NCBI GenBank assembly: GCA_910586535.1
Contig: CAJUHS010000016.1
Span: 2,425 to 59,177, forward strand
Source: an uncultured Oscillospiraceae bacterium
Lineage (GTDB): Bacteria; Bacillota; Clostridia; Oscillospirales; Ruminococcaceae
DNA: 56,753 nucleotides
Reading direction: 5' to 3'
This document shows positions 26,091-35,081 of this stretch, piece by piece; within the stretch, counting starts at the first letter, position 1; every line of letters starts with the position of its first letter. The notes beneath the pieces are model-generated. The model saw only the letters and a list, made by a program, of their open reading frames with translations. It was not told where the DNA came from and made no database searches. The translations under genes were made by a program, and so were the position numbers.

Positions 26091-27182
26091 ATGTCTTCAT
26101 TCTGGAACCACAATCTTACGATATCAATTTTCGGAGAATCCCACGGTCCCGCTATCGGAGTAGTGCTTGACAAGCTCCCCCCCGGTGAACATATCGACCC
26201 GGAGGAGCTGCGCTGCTTTATGAACAGGCGCGCCCCCAAAAACGACGCTACCTCTACTCACAGGCGTGAAGCCGATATGCCCAACATTCTGTCGGGCATC
26301 TATAACGGCTATACCACCGGTACTCCAGTTGCTGCGTTCATAAATAACAGCGACACCCATTCGCAGGATTACGGCAACATCTCTAAGCTTGCCCGTCCCG
26401 GCCATGCGGACTATACCGGCGCGCTCCGCTACAAGGGCTTCAACGACGTCCGCGGTGGAGGGCATTTTTCAGGAAGGCTTACTGCTCCCCTTTGCTTTGC
26501 GGGAGCGGTATGCGGTCAGGTACTGGAGCGCAGGGGCATCTACACCGGCGCGCATATTCTGCAGGTTCACAATATCAGGGACAAGCAGTTCGATCCCTGC
26601 GGGGTTTCCAAGGAGGACATAGTTGCGCTCAGACATAAGAAATTTTCCGTACTTAACGATAAAAAGGGCGCGGCTATGGTTGAGGACATTGCCAAAGCCC
26701 GCGAAAGCCTTGACAGTCTGGGCGGAGTTGTAGAATGCGTTGTGACCAACGTTCCCGCAGGAATAGGCTCCCCCATTTTCGAGGGACTTGAAAACAGCAT
26801 TGCTCAGCTTGTTTTCGGCATACCCGCAGTAAAGGGCATAGAATTTGGTGCAGGTTTCCGTGCGGCTGAAATGCTGGGAAGCCAGAACAACGATGAATTC
26901 TATGTGGACGACCACGGTCATGTTCTTACCAAAACAAACAATCACGGAGGCATACTTGGCGGTATATCTTCGGGAATGCCCATAGTTTTCAGGGTTGCAT
27001 TCAAGCCGACCCCGTCCATTGCCAGACCTCAGGAAACGGTGAATATCAGCTCTCTGACAAACGAAACCTTAGAGATCAAGGGCAGACACGACCCCTGCGT
27101 TGTCCCCAGAGCGGTGCCTTGTGTGGAGGCTGCGGCAAATATTGCTATACTCTCGCATATGCTTGATTATCCGAACTTTTGA
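26091..27182 (+). CDS. aroC: chorismate synthase
   Basis: A 363-aa FMN-dependent enzyme making chorismate from EPSP, the last common step to aromatic amino acids. Motifs: IFGESHGPAIGVVLDKLPPG, RRAPKNDATSTHRREAD, ARPGHADYTGALRY with RGGGHFSGRLTAPLCFAGA, and KTNNHGGILGGISSGMPIVF with FKPTPSI. GGAAAGGA precedes the ATG. It completes the aro block; the next gene starts 26 bp later. Confidence 0.96.
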   Translation: MSSFWNHNLTISIFGESHGPAIGVVLDKLPPGEHIDPEELRCFMNRRAPKNDATSTHRREADMPNILSGIYNGYTTGTPVAAFINNSDTHSQDYGNISKLARPGHADYTGALRYKGFNDVRGGGHFSGRLTAPLCFAGAVCGQVLERRGIYTGAHILQVHNIRDKQFDPCGVSKEDIVALRHKKFSVLNDKKGAAMVEDIAKARESLDSLGGVVECVVTNVPAGIGSPIFEGLENSIAQLVFGIPAVKGIEFGAGFRAAEMLGSQNNDEFYVDDHGHVLTKTNNHGGILGGISSGMPIVFRVAFKPTPSIARPQETVNISSLTNETLEIKGRHDPCVVPRAVPCVEAAANIAILSHMLDYPNF

Positions 27183-27208
27183 TTTTCCCGTTTTGGGAGG
27201 GGGATATT

Positions 27209-27955
27209 ATGTCGGCTAAGCGCGACGAGCTTTTCAAGGTAAATCATTACCGCTACAAGAAATTGCAGAAGCACTTCAAATTTTCGTTCTGGGCGGGTAT
27301 TATCCCGTCGGGAGCTGCGTTTGCATTTTTAACGCTGCACTACGCTTTTTTAGCTATCCTGAATATTATAGGCAGCGCGGCAGACTTCGCGGACAGAATG
27401 CTCAGGAACATGATAACCGGCGAGGTAATTGAAAAGCAGGCAAATCCCATGACGGTGCCGTACCTGTTTATAGGGTATCTTTTTGTTGTCACGGCGATAA
27501 CGGCGGCGGCGCACTTCTTTAAAGCCCGCAAGCCCCATTATGTACTTTTCGGGCTGTATGCCGCGGGAACTGTGGGTGCTCTTGCCGGTATGTTTTCAGG
27601 CTCGCTGACAATACCTTTCGGGCTGTATGCGCTCGCATACGGCTGCTACGGAATGTGGCTGGAGGACTTTGTACGCAGGCTCTACAGGGAGCTTGACTAT
27701 CTGTCCCTACAGGAGGGATACCCCGATTTCATTGAAATGATAAACGAACCAAAGGCAATGTCAAATTCCCTGGGACTCAGATACCACCAAAGCGAGTACC
27801 AAAAGCGGCTGAGGAAGGAAGCAAGGGAAGCTTCGGAAGCGGAAGGCAACGCGGACTCGAATGAAAAAACGCTTCCTCCGCCTATGGAAATGGACGAGCT
27901 TTCAATAGATTCTCCCCCGCCTAAGGGTACGAGAAAAATAGATAATATGCTTTGA
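27209..27955 (+). CDS. four-helix membrane protein of unknown function
   Basis: A 248-aa protein. A basic N-terminus, then four hydrophobic segments (about 24-52, 80-105, 115-134, 137-155), and a charged C-terminal tail rich in Glu, Pro and Ser, ending TRKIDNML. I chose the ATG at 27209 behind GGGAGGGGG; the longer frame from 27179 overlaps the aroC end. Family not recognised. It lies between aroC and a DUF4364 gene and is probably in their transcript. Confidence 0.8.
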   Translation: MSAKRDELFKVNHYRYKKLQKHFKFSFWAGIIPSGAAFAFLTLHYAFLAILNIIGSAADFADRMLRNMITGEVIEKQANPMTVPYLFIGYLFVVTAITAAAHFFKARKPHYVLFGLYAAGTVGALAGMFSGSLTIPFGLYALAYGCYGMWLEDFVRRLYRELDYLSLQEGYPDFIEMINEPKAMSNSLGLRYHQSEYQKRLRKEAREASEAEGNADSNEKTLPPPMEMDELSIDSPPPKGTRKIDNML

Positions 27956-27979
27956 TCCCAATACAATTACGGAGTTTTT

Positions 27980-28546
27980 ATGAACGACTACAATTCTGCG
28001 GAGCTGACCTCCGCACACCGCGTCAGAGTACTCATATGCTATCTGCTCGACCGCTTAAAGCAGTCCGTTACTGAGGAACAGCTTTACGAGATTGCTGTGG
28101 AAAGCGGCGTGGTGAACTATTTTTACTACAGCGAGGCTTTGGAGGGACTGCTGAAAAACAATTCGCTGACCCGTACCGAAAGGGACGGAAAGGTCTATAT
28201 AGAGCCTACCGAAAAGGGACGCTTCGGCGCGGATTATTTTAACGACACCGTTCCGCTTTATTTCCGCAAGGAGATACTGAAAGCGGCGTTAAGCTATTTT
28301 GCGCGGCTGGAAAGGGAAAGTTCCGCAGATATAGATATTGCGGAAACAGTCAACGGCTGCGAGGTCAGATACCGTATCGGCGATACGGACTACGACCTTA
28401 TGCGGATAAGCCTGTACGCTCCCGATAGAGAGCAGGCGGAGCTTATTAAAGAAAAAATCACGCTCGACCCGGCAGGATTCTACCTCAGGGTACTGGGCTA
28501 TGCTCTTGAAAATAAAGAGGAGCAGATCGAAGTGGATACGGACTAA
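27980..28546 (+). CDS. DUF4364 family winged-helix protein
   Basis: A 188-aa soluble protein. The N-terminal half reads as a winged helix (RVLICYLLDRLKQSVTEEQL, VVNYFYYSEALEGLLKNNSL, then DGKVYIEPTEKGR), typical of DUF4364 proteins that are widespread in clostridia and presumed to be regulators. The C-terminal half is alpha/beta without a known motif. It is the last gene before a terminator. Confidence 0.75.
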   Translation: MNDYNSAELTSAHRVRVLICYLLDRLKQSVTEEQLYEIAVESGVVNYFYYSEALEGLLKNNSLTRTERDGKVYIEPTEKGRFGADYFNDTVPLYFRKEILKAALSYFARLERESSADIDIAETVNGCEVRYRIGDTDYDLMRISLYAPDREQAELIKEKITLDPAGFYLRVLGYALENKEEQIEVDTD

Positions 28547-28547
28547 C

Positions 28548-28578
28548 AGGGGTATTGCTATAGCTTTACCTCTTTTTT
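28548..28578 (+). terminator. intrinsic terminator after the aro operon
   Basis: AGGGGTA (28548-28554) pairs with TACCTCT (28567-28573), including one G-U pair, and a run of six T follows (28573-28578). It separates the aro block from the ABC transporter genes. Confidence 0.7.
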
Positions 28579-28644
28579 AACAGTGTGTTTTATAAATTAA
28601 CTATAAGTACTTTATATATTAAATTATACTGAAAGGAGTACAAA

Positions 28645-29289
28645 ATGAGCTATATACGATTCAGGGATGTAAGCAAAAGCTTCGGCGGGAACGCAGTTCT
28701 GAAAGCCGTAGGCTTCGGGATAGAAAAGGGAGAGCTATGCGGATTTGCGGGCAGGAACGGCAGCGGAAAGACAGTGATTTTCAAGCTTATGACGGGTCTG
28801 CTAATACCCGATTCGGGAGAGATAACCGTCGGCGGCAAGAACTTCAACGCCAAACGGAAATTTCCCGATTCCCTCGGAGTTATGATAGAGACCCCCGGCT
28901 TTATCCCGCACTACAGCGGACTGAAAAATCTGAAAATACTCAATTCCATGAGTGCAGATCCCGTGCCCGCTGAGAATATAGCCGCACTTATGGAGAGGCT
29001 TGAACTTGATCCGAAAAACCGCCGTCCCGTAAAGACCTACTCGCTGGGAATGCGCCAGAAGCTGGGAATAATCCAGGCAGTGATGAACAAGCCCGAACTG
29101 CTTGTACTGGACGAGCCAATGAACAGTCTGGACGACCGTTCCGTAGGTCTGGTGAGAGAGCTGTTCAAAGAGCTGAACGGAGCGGGAACAACAATAGTTA
29201 TCGCAAGTCATATCGCGGAGGATATCGAGTCCCTCTGCACCAAAAAATTCCGCATAGATAATGCGTCCGTTTCAGAGGTGACAGCATGA
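28645..29289 (+). CDS. ABC transporter ATP-binding protein (BcrA-like)
   Basis: A 214-aa ATPase subunit. Walker A GRNGSGKT, signature TYSLGMRQKLG in place of LSGGQ, Walker B LLVLDEPMNSLD, and H-loop IVIASHI. The YSLGMRQ variant is usual in the bacitracin-type exporter ATPases. AAGGAG precedes the ATG. It overlaps the permease gene by 4 bp and probably drives an exporter for a peptide or lipid-like compound. Confidence 0.9.
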   Translation: MSYIRFRDVSKSFGGNAVLKAVGFGIEKGELCGFAGRNGSGKTVIFKLMTGLLIPDSGEITVGGKNFNAKRKFPDSLGVMIETPGFIPHYSGLKNLKILNSMSADPVPAENIAALMERLELDPKNRRPVKTYSLGMRQKLGIIQAVMNKPELLVLDEPMNSLDDRSVGLVRELFKELNGAGTTIVIASHIAEDIESLCTKKFRIDNASVSEVTA

Positions 29290-30008
29290 ATTTTTTTAAG
29301 GCGGACATAAAGCGTATCTTCACCGAACAGTCCTTTTGGCTCAGTATAGTTCTGGGCGCGGTACTGCTTTTCGGCGGTCTGGGGTACTGCCTTTCAGCAG
29401 AAGATTTTACAGAGGACGCTAACGGTCTTTACAGCAGGGCGCAGGCTCTTGCACTGCCCTTTGCGGCTCCTCTGCTGGCGGCAATGCCATACTCGGTAAT
29501 GATAATGACCGAGCGGGAAACAAAATTCGGCGCGCTGATGATACTGAAACAAAGCGGTACGCACAAACAGCGCAAACAAAGCAAACAAAGCAAACAAAGC
29601 AGGCATTACCGGATAAAAAGATTTTTTACGGTTGGACTTTCGGGCGCCGCCGCGCTTTTCATACCCCATGCGGCAATGTTTGCGGTCTGCGCGGTTCTTG
29701 GGAATATGCCGGATATTCGGCTTCTTGCGCTTCCCGTGACTTTCGGCTTCGGCTGGGCGGCTTTATCCTACGGACTGACCTTTGTCAACCGTCAGCGGTA
29801 CGTACCCCTCGTAATGCCGCAGGTGCTTTATCTGCTCGCCATATACGCGTTCCCATATCTGAAGCTGGACAGATTTTATCCGCCGCTGGACATCTCGCCG
29901 GCTTTAAACGGCAGTATCATTACGACCGACCGCTTTGTGCTGCCCGCAGTACTGGCGTTGGCGGGACTGTTTCTGACCGCGTTCGGAAAGGAGGCTGACC
30001 GCCAATGA
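29286..30008 (+). CDS. ABC transporter membrane protein
   Basis: A 240-aa polytopic protein with about six hydrophobic helices (for example IVLGAVLLFGGLGYCL, ALPFAAPLLAAMPYSVMIM, YVPLVMPQVLYLLAIYAF). A hydrophilic loop after TEREtKFG carries KQRKQSKQSKQS, coded by a 9-bp tandem repeat. Overlaps 4 bp with the ATPase gene and 4 bp with the next membrane gene, so the three form one transporter unit. Confidence 0.82.
   Translation: MNFFKADIKRIFTEQSFWLSIVLGAVLLFGGLGYCLSAEDFTEDANGLYSRAQALALPFAAPLLAAMPYSVMIMTERETKFGALMILKQSGTHKQRKQSKQSKQSRHYRIKRFFTVGLSGAAALFIPHAAMFAVCAVLGNMPDIRLLALPVTFGFGWAALSYGLTFVNRQRYVPLVMPQVLYLLAIYAFPYLKLDRFYPPLDISPALNGSIITTDRFVLPAVLALAGLFLTAFGKEADRQ
29572..29598 (+). repeat. 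three 9-bp tandem repeats in the permease gene
   Basis: Three copies of GCAAACAAA encode Lys-Gln-Ser repeats in a charged loop of the permease. Any change by whole units keeps the frame. Confidence 0.85.
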
Positions 30009-30769
30009 AAAAAACAAAAAGTCTGAGAGGTCTCCGTTTCAGCCTGACAGAACATATCCCAGCGGCGCGTTGGTGCCTTGCTCTGGCTGTTATAGCCTTT
30101 ACGGCAACGGTAAGCGTCCGCAAATATATAGATTTGGCGGAGACTGCGGCGTTTTCCTCTTTTGAGGCAATGTTTCTGATAATTACCGATATTACCAATA
30201 TCGTGTTCATATATCTGCCGCTGTACCTTTTTACCGTGTGTGGTATAATGTTCGGCGGCGATTTCGGAGGAATAGATATCCTGCGGTGCGGAAGCCGCGG
30301 CAGGTGGCTTGCGGGAAAAGCCGTTACCTATGCGGTGAACACGGCGCTGTTTTTCGCGGCGGTACTGACGGTAAACCTTATCGTGTGCTCGCGGACGTTT
30401 GAGTTCAGCAGCGTATGGAGCAGCGGCTTTGTGGGGTTCCGTACAATGACGGGAAGTCCCGCCGCCGATTTTTCGGCTCCGCCTTTGCCGACAATAACCG
30501 GAGCCGCCGTTTCCGCGCTTTTGCTGTATCTGTTCTGCGGAATGATAAATATGTTTTTCTCACTGCTGACGGACAGGGAATCAACCGCGCTGTTTGTTTC
30601 CCTTTTTGCGGGGATAGCTCTGGGACTGCTGAATATGACAGAAGGTTCAAACGGCTTGGGAAGTCAGCTTCTGCGGTGCCTGGCGCTTGCGGCGTCGTCC
30701 GGGGCGGCGTATGTTTTCGCCTTAGCCGCTGTCAGCAAAAAGGATCTCGGCAGAGTGAAAACAGGGTAA
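30005..30769 (+). CDS. second ABC transporter membrane protein
   Basis: A 254-aa polytopic protein. Basic N-terminus, then about six hydrophobic helices (WCLALAVIAFTATVSV, IVFIYLPLYLFTVCGIMFGG, YAVNTALFFAAVLTVNLIV, ALFVSLFAGIALGLL, AALAASS-rich end). No enzyme motif. Overlaps the previous gene by 4 bp, so it is the second membrane half or partner of the exporter. Confidence 0.8.
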   Translation: MKKTKSLRGLRFSLTEHIPAARWCLALAVIAFTATVSVRKYIDLAETAAFSSFEAMFLIITDITNIVFIYLPLYLFTVCGIMFGGDFGGIDILRCGSRGRWLAGKAVTYAVNTALFFAAVLTVNLIVCSRTFEFSSVWSSGFVGFRTMTGSPAADFSAPPLPTITGAAVSALLLYLFCGMINMFFSLLTDRESTALFVSLFAGIALGLLNMTEGSNGLGSQLLRCLALAASSGAAYVFALAAVSKKDLGRVKTG

Positions 30770-30874
30770 AGCAGGGCCTTGAAAATTGCCGAACGAGCAG
30801 AGGACTTTTATTTGTAAAGACCTGCTAAACCATTTTGTGAAATTTGTTATATTAGAAATGCTGAAAGGAGTACC

Positions 30875-31912
30875 ATGAAGCTTCTGAAAATACTGATAAT
30901 ACTTGCTGTGGGAGTACTCTGCACGGTCGCGGCAGCGTACAGTACCGAGGGCTACGCCGCCGAAACGGCCGCTCGTGAGAAAACCCTTGCCGAAGCGGTA
31001 ATGCAGAGCCGTCTCGAGGAACAGCTCAAAAAAGCCGAAGAACAAGCCCGCCTTGAGCTTGAGGAGCAGGGGGAGACCTTTGTGACCTCCGTTATTGAGA
31101 CAAAGCCTGTTGTTACCGAACCGCCGGAGACGAAACCGACCAAGACGGAACCGCCCGAAACCGAAACGGAAACTTCCGCAGAGGAAATGTCAGGTACGGC
31201 GGCGGCTGAGACTTCCGCGGCAGAGGACAAAATAATCACGGACTATACGCGGGGAGGTATTCTTCCCGCAGACAGATCGGGTATACCAATAAAAACCATG
31301 TTCGGACTTACCGCCGCCGAGCAGGAAAAAGTTGTTAATTTCCTTATAGACCACTACTTTCTTGACGGTTTCAGGTACGCCGAGGCGGAGACCCGTCCGG
31401 AGCTGAGAGAGAAAAAGCTTCTTGCCGCAGAAATGGAAAGCAGCGTTGTTCAAAGCCTGAACATGGTAATGGACGCGGTGAACGTCAGCGACATATCGGC
31501 AATGCTGAACGCTGACTTCGGCGCTCTGAAAACGGAAGCGGAGTCCCTGAGAAATGATTTCGCGGAAAACTATCGCGGTGCAGGACAGTACGGCGAACAG
31601 TTCGCTGCGCTCTATGAGGACAGCCTGAAATATTTTGACAGGCTTATCCTCGCGCTTGGAAACGTGGAGGAGACCGCAAGGCAGTACTCCGAAGCGGCTA
31701 ATCCTCTGCTTGCGCTGGGACTTCTCACAAGCGGCCTGAATAATGTGATAATCCCCGAAATAATGGGGGTTTTAGAGCAGTCCTTCGACCTTGTGGAAAC
31801 GTCGCAGGAAATATTCTTGGAGGGCACAACGGGAACAAGACTGCTTACAAGAGACGAGGTTCGGGACATCATCACCAACCCCGCTTTGGTAACGGAAACA
31901 AATCTGCAATAA
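30875..31912 (+). CDS. secreted or membrane-anchored protein, unknown family
   Basis: A 345-aa protein. One N-terminal hydrophobic segment (about residues 4-24) acts as signal or anchor. Then a charged, probably coiled-coil stretch (LEEQLKKAEEQARLELEEQ), a Thr/Glu/Pro-rich linker and a helical domain of about 200 residues. No family recognised. AAGGAG precedes the ATG and TATATT at about 30848-30853 is a weak -10. It ends 22 bp before the second moxR and takes the place of a partner protein in that module. Confidence 0.75.
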   Translation: MKLLKILIILAVGVLCTVAAAYSTEGYAAETAAREKTLAEAVMQSRLEEQLKKAEEQARLELEEQGETFVTSVIETKPVVTEPPETKPTKTEPPETETETSAEEMSGTAAAETSAAEDKIITDYTRGGILPADRSGIPIKTMFGLTAAEQEKVVNFLIDHYFLDGFRYAEAETRPELREKKLLAAEMESSVVQSLNMVMDAVNVSDISAMLNADFGALKTEAESLRNDFAENYRGAGQYGEQFAALYEDSLKYFDRLILALGNVEETARQYSEAANPLLALGLLTSGLNNVIIPEIMGVLEQSFDLVETSQEIFLEGTTGTRLLTRDEVRDIITNPALVTETNLQ

Positions 31913-31934
31913 AAAAATAGAAAGGATCACAAAA

Positions 31935-32864
31935 ATGGACGCTAAAATCGAAGCTCTTATCGGCAACATCGAAAAGGTAATAGTAGGCAAGCGCACGCCT
32001 ATAGTCCAAACCACTGCCGCGCTTCTCATCGGCGGACACGTTCTTTTAGAGGACGTCCCCGGCGTGGGCAAGACCCAGCTTGCGGCTGCTTTGGCAAAGT
32101 CTGTAAACGGCACGTTCAGCCGCGTGCAGATGACTCCCGACATAATGCCATCAGACATCACGGGCTTTTCCATGCTCAACCGCGAAACGGGAGACTTTGA
32201 GTACCGAAAGGGCGCGGCTTTCTGCAACTTTCTGCTTGCGGACGAAATAAACCGAGCTTCGCCGAAAGCCCAGTCCTCCCTTCTTGAGGTAATGGAGGAA
32301 CGTCAGGTAAGCATTGACGGAAATACCTACGCCCTGCCCGAACCGTTTATGGTCATCGCCACCCAGAATCCGGTTGAGACCTACGGCACCTATCATCTCC
32401 CCGAGGCTCAGATGGACCGCTTTTCCATGAAGATAAGCATGGGTTATCCCACCGCTTCGGAGGAATCTGAGATACTGGACCGAAACGAAAACGACAACCC
32501 CATAACCCGTATATCAGCGGTACTGTCCACAGACGACATAATCGCCTTGCAGGAACAGGTGAAGAAAGTAAGGGCGTCCCAGAATGTCAAGGACTATATA
32601 ATCTCTGTTGCAAACGCAACCCGCTCGGACGAGGGAATAAAGCTTGGAGTAAGTCCACGCGGAAGCATTGCGCTCTACAAATCCGCAAAGGCATGGGCTT
32701 TTATGGACGGCAGGAACTTCATCACTCCCCAGGACGTAAAGGACTGCTGCGTGTGCACCCTTGCCCACAGGATAATGCTGTCCCCGAAGGGCAAGTCCAT
32801 GTACGAGACTCAGGAAAACGCTTTCGTGAAAATACTTGAGCGCATTCCCGTGCCGACGGAGTAA
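31935..32864 (+). CDS. MoxR-family AAA+ ATPase (second copy)
   Basis: A 309-aa ATPase. Walker A PGVGKTQ (42-48), Walker B FLLADEINR, sensor region MVIATQNP, LGVSPRGSIAL in the lid. It is close in plan to the copy at 14420-15379 but clearly diverged. AAAGGA lies before the ATG. A DUF58 gene follows after 6 bp. Confidence 0.92.
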   Translation: MDAKIEALIGNIEKVIVGKRTPIVQTTAALLIGGHVLLEDVPGVGKTQLAAALAKSVNGTFSRVQMTPDIMPSDITGFSMLNRETGDFEYRKGAAFCNFLLADEINRASPKAQSSLLEVMEERQVSIDGNTYALPEPFMVIATQNPVETYGTYHLPEAQMDRFSMKISMGYPTASEESEILDRNENDNPITRISAVLSTDDIIALQEQVKKVRASQNVKDYIISVANATRSDEGIKLGVSPRGSIALYKSAKAWAFMDGRNFITPQDVKDCCVCTLAHRIMLSPKGKSMYETQENAFVKILERIPVPTE

Positions 32865-32870
32865 CGCCCT

Positions 32871-34070
32871 ATGATCTCAAAAATATTTATGTACCTTCTT
32901 GCGGTCTGGCTGTGCGTTATGTTTGCGCTGTACCTGTCCGCGCCAATAGGCTGGACGTTCGTTTACATTTTCGTATGCGCCCCTGTTTTTTCCTTTTTGG
33001 TAACGTTGTTTCTGCACACTAAAAAAAGCATTGTACTTACTGTGGATGTGAACCGTACAATGCTTTATAAAAAGGAGACTGTTACTATTAAAATAACCGC
33101 CGCTAACAACAGCCTCTTCCCCGTCCCGGCTGTAAAGCTGTTTCTTGCCGTTCCCGAAGGGCTGGAGTCCGTATCCTCTTACAAAAGCTGCGTGATAAGT
33201 ATTCCCCCGCGTTCCGAAACAACGGTTGAAGTCGTATACCGCGCAAAGGTATGGGGCAGCTACCGTATAGGAGTAAGAAGCGCGGAGCTTCATGATTTTA
33301 TGAAATTTTTCAGATTCCGCATGAGCTGCCCGCAGCCGGAAGAAAGCGGACTTCTCCACGTGATAAAGGTTTTTCCCGATATTCCCGAAATGGCGGGAGA
33401 CGCTCCCATACTTCGGGCGGCTGCTGAAAACGCAAAGCTTGCCGACGACAGTGAAGAGACCAGGGAGACCGATAACGTTAACTGCTTTTCCGGAATGCCC
33501 GGCTACACACACAGGGAATATGCAGATGGCGACCCGATCAAAAGGATAAACTGGAAGCTGTCCTCGAAGCGGGACAAATACATGGTCAGGCTGGACGACG
33601 AGATCGAATCGGCACAGCAGAATATCGTTCTTGACAGCCGCGGCGGAAGCGACGTATACGAAAACGAAAGAGCGGTGGAGGGAGTACTCGCCGCCGCGCT
33701 GGGACTTCTCAAATGCGGTTTTGAATCTGCGGTTTGGTGTCGGTTCGCAGGCGCATGGGAAAGCTTTTCGGTTTCAGAACCCGCAGACGTTTCGTCTTTG
33801 CAGCTAAAGCTTGCGGACTACAGTTTTGCGGACGAAACCGAAAAGTGCGGACGGCTTCCAGCAGACGAGCTTTCCGAAAAGGGAAGCTCGTCTGGAATAC
33901 TTCTGTTTACATCGCTGTTTGACAAATCCTTGTCGTCAGAGATAGCCTCAGCAGAGGATATGGGAATAATATCCGCGGTAATAAGCTCCGATTCGGTTTC
34001 CGCCGGAAACGCCTATCAGATATGGAAGCTTAACGAGGATTATTCCGCAGAGCTTATTTCTAAAAGCTGA
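32871..34070 (+). CDS. DUF58 domain protein (second copy)
   Basis: A 399-aa protein. Two N-terminal membrane helices (about 5-45), a beta-rich region, then the DUF58 core REYADGDPIKRINWKLSSKR and a vWA-like strand NIVLDSRGG. In this copy the strand reads LDSRGGS, whereas the first copy has ADTGSC. It probably works with the adjacent MoxR. No transglutaminase gene follows. Confidence 0.9.
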   Translation: MISKIFMYLLAVWLCVMFALYLSAPIGWTFVYIFVCAPVFSFLVTLFLHTKKSIVLTVDVNRTMLYKKETVTIKITAANNSLFPVPAVKLFLAVPEGLESVSSYKSCVISIPPRSETTVEVVYRAKVWGSYRIGVRSAELHDFMKFFRFRMSCPQPEESGLLHVIKVFPDIPEMAGDAPILRAAAENAKLADDSEETRETDNVNCFSGMPGYTHREYADGDPIKRINWKLSSKRDKYMVRLDDEIESAQQNIVLDSRGGSDVYENERAVEGVLAAALGLLKCGFESAVWCRFAGAWESFSVSEPADVSSLQLKLADYSFADETEKCGRLPADELSEKGSSSGILLFTSLFDKSLSSEIASAEDMGIISAVISSDSVSAGNAYQIWKLNEDYSAELISKS

Positions 34071-34180
34071 GCTTTTGCTCTTGCCGACGCCTGCGTCACT
34101 GAACCGCGACGTTCTCACGGAACGGAATACAAGAACTAATTTCATCGCGGCATTAGTGCAATGAACAAATATTTGCTGTC

Positions 34181-34933
34181 TTAGAAAACGGCAGTAAAAA
34201 GTCTCATAAGATTTGCTGCCACGGCGCATAAAACTATGCCGGCTGCCGTCGGAAGCAAGAACGCCGCCGCTGTCCATTTTAAGCTTCCCGTCTCCTTTTT
34301 TACGGTAATGCAGGTCGTGGAGCAGGGAAAATGAAACAGCATAAAAATTACTGTGCATACGGCAGTTGTAAGAGTCCAGCCGTTTGCCGTGAGGATCTCT
34401 TTTAGCTGTCCCAGGTTCTCATATTCCACAATCTTTCCTGTGGAAAGATATGTCATAAGCATTATAGGGACAACTATTTCATTTGCAGGAAATCCCAAAA
34501 TAAACGCCAAAAGAATTACTCCGTCAAGACCTATAAAACGCGCGAACGGATCAAGAAAGTCCGCCAACAGCGTAAGCAGCGCCGCGTCGCCTACCTTTAC
34601 TGCTCCGAGAAGCCAGATGACGAGCCCTGCCGGAGCTGCTACAGCAACCGCTCTGCCAAGTACAAAAATCGTTCTGTCAAAAACGGAACGGATTATGACC
34701 TTCCCGATTTGAGGCCGCCGGTAAGGGGGAAGCTCCAGTGCAAACGAGGATGGAACGCCTTTCAGGACTGTAGCCGAGAGAAGCCTTGACACAAGCAGGG
34801 TAAGCACCACTCCCAGTATTACCGCAGCTGTCAGTATTGCGACTGAAGCAAGACTTCCTGCAAATCCGACTGCTCCCGCAGTCATAAACATGGTAATTAT
34901 TGCAATAAGCGTAGGAAATGCACCGCCATTCAA
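34181..34933 (-). pseudogene. feoB: 5'-truncated feoB, C-terminal membrane part only
   Basis: The 250-residue frame (TTG start at 34933) matches the C-terminal gate region of ferrous iron transporter FeoB: NGGAFPTLIAIITMF, FALELPPYRRPQIGKVI, GFPANEIVVPIMLM, LFHFPCSTTCITVKKETGSL. The first G domain, linker and first half of the membrane domain, about 400 residues or more, are missing. The frame is open to about 34990 without any FeoB-like sequence, and a terminator of the next gene lies at 35038-35076. It is probably non-functional. Confidence 0.75.
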
Positions 34934-35025
34934 ATGGCAACATATAACCGCACAAAGGCGGCTGAATTTTTTCTGAATTTTACAGCTAAATAATCGGGAC
35001 TATCCTAAAACGGCCGGAACTTCAT

Positions 35026-35076
35026 ATGTTAAAAATAAAAGCAGGGACTGCCGCGTTCGGAATCAGTCCCTGCTTT
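35026..35076 (-). terminator. terminator of the SufCB-like operon
   Basis: Thirteen-bp stem AAAGCAGGGACTG (35038-35050) / CAGTCCCTGCTTT (35064-35076), with a T-rich tail on the minus strand (35026-35037). It lies 6 bp after the smsB stop codon. Confidence 0.88.
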
Positions 35077-35081
35077 AAATA

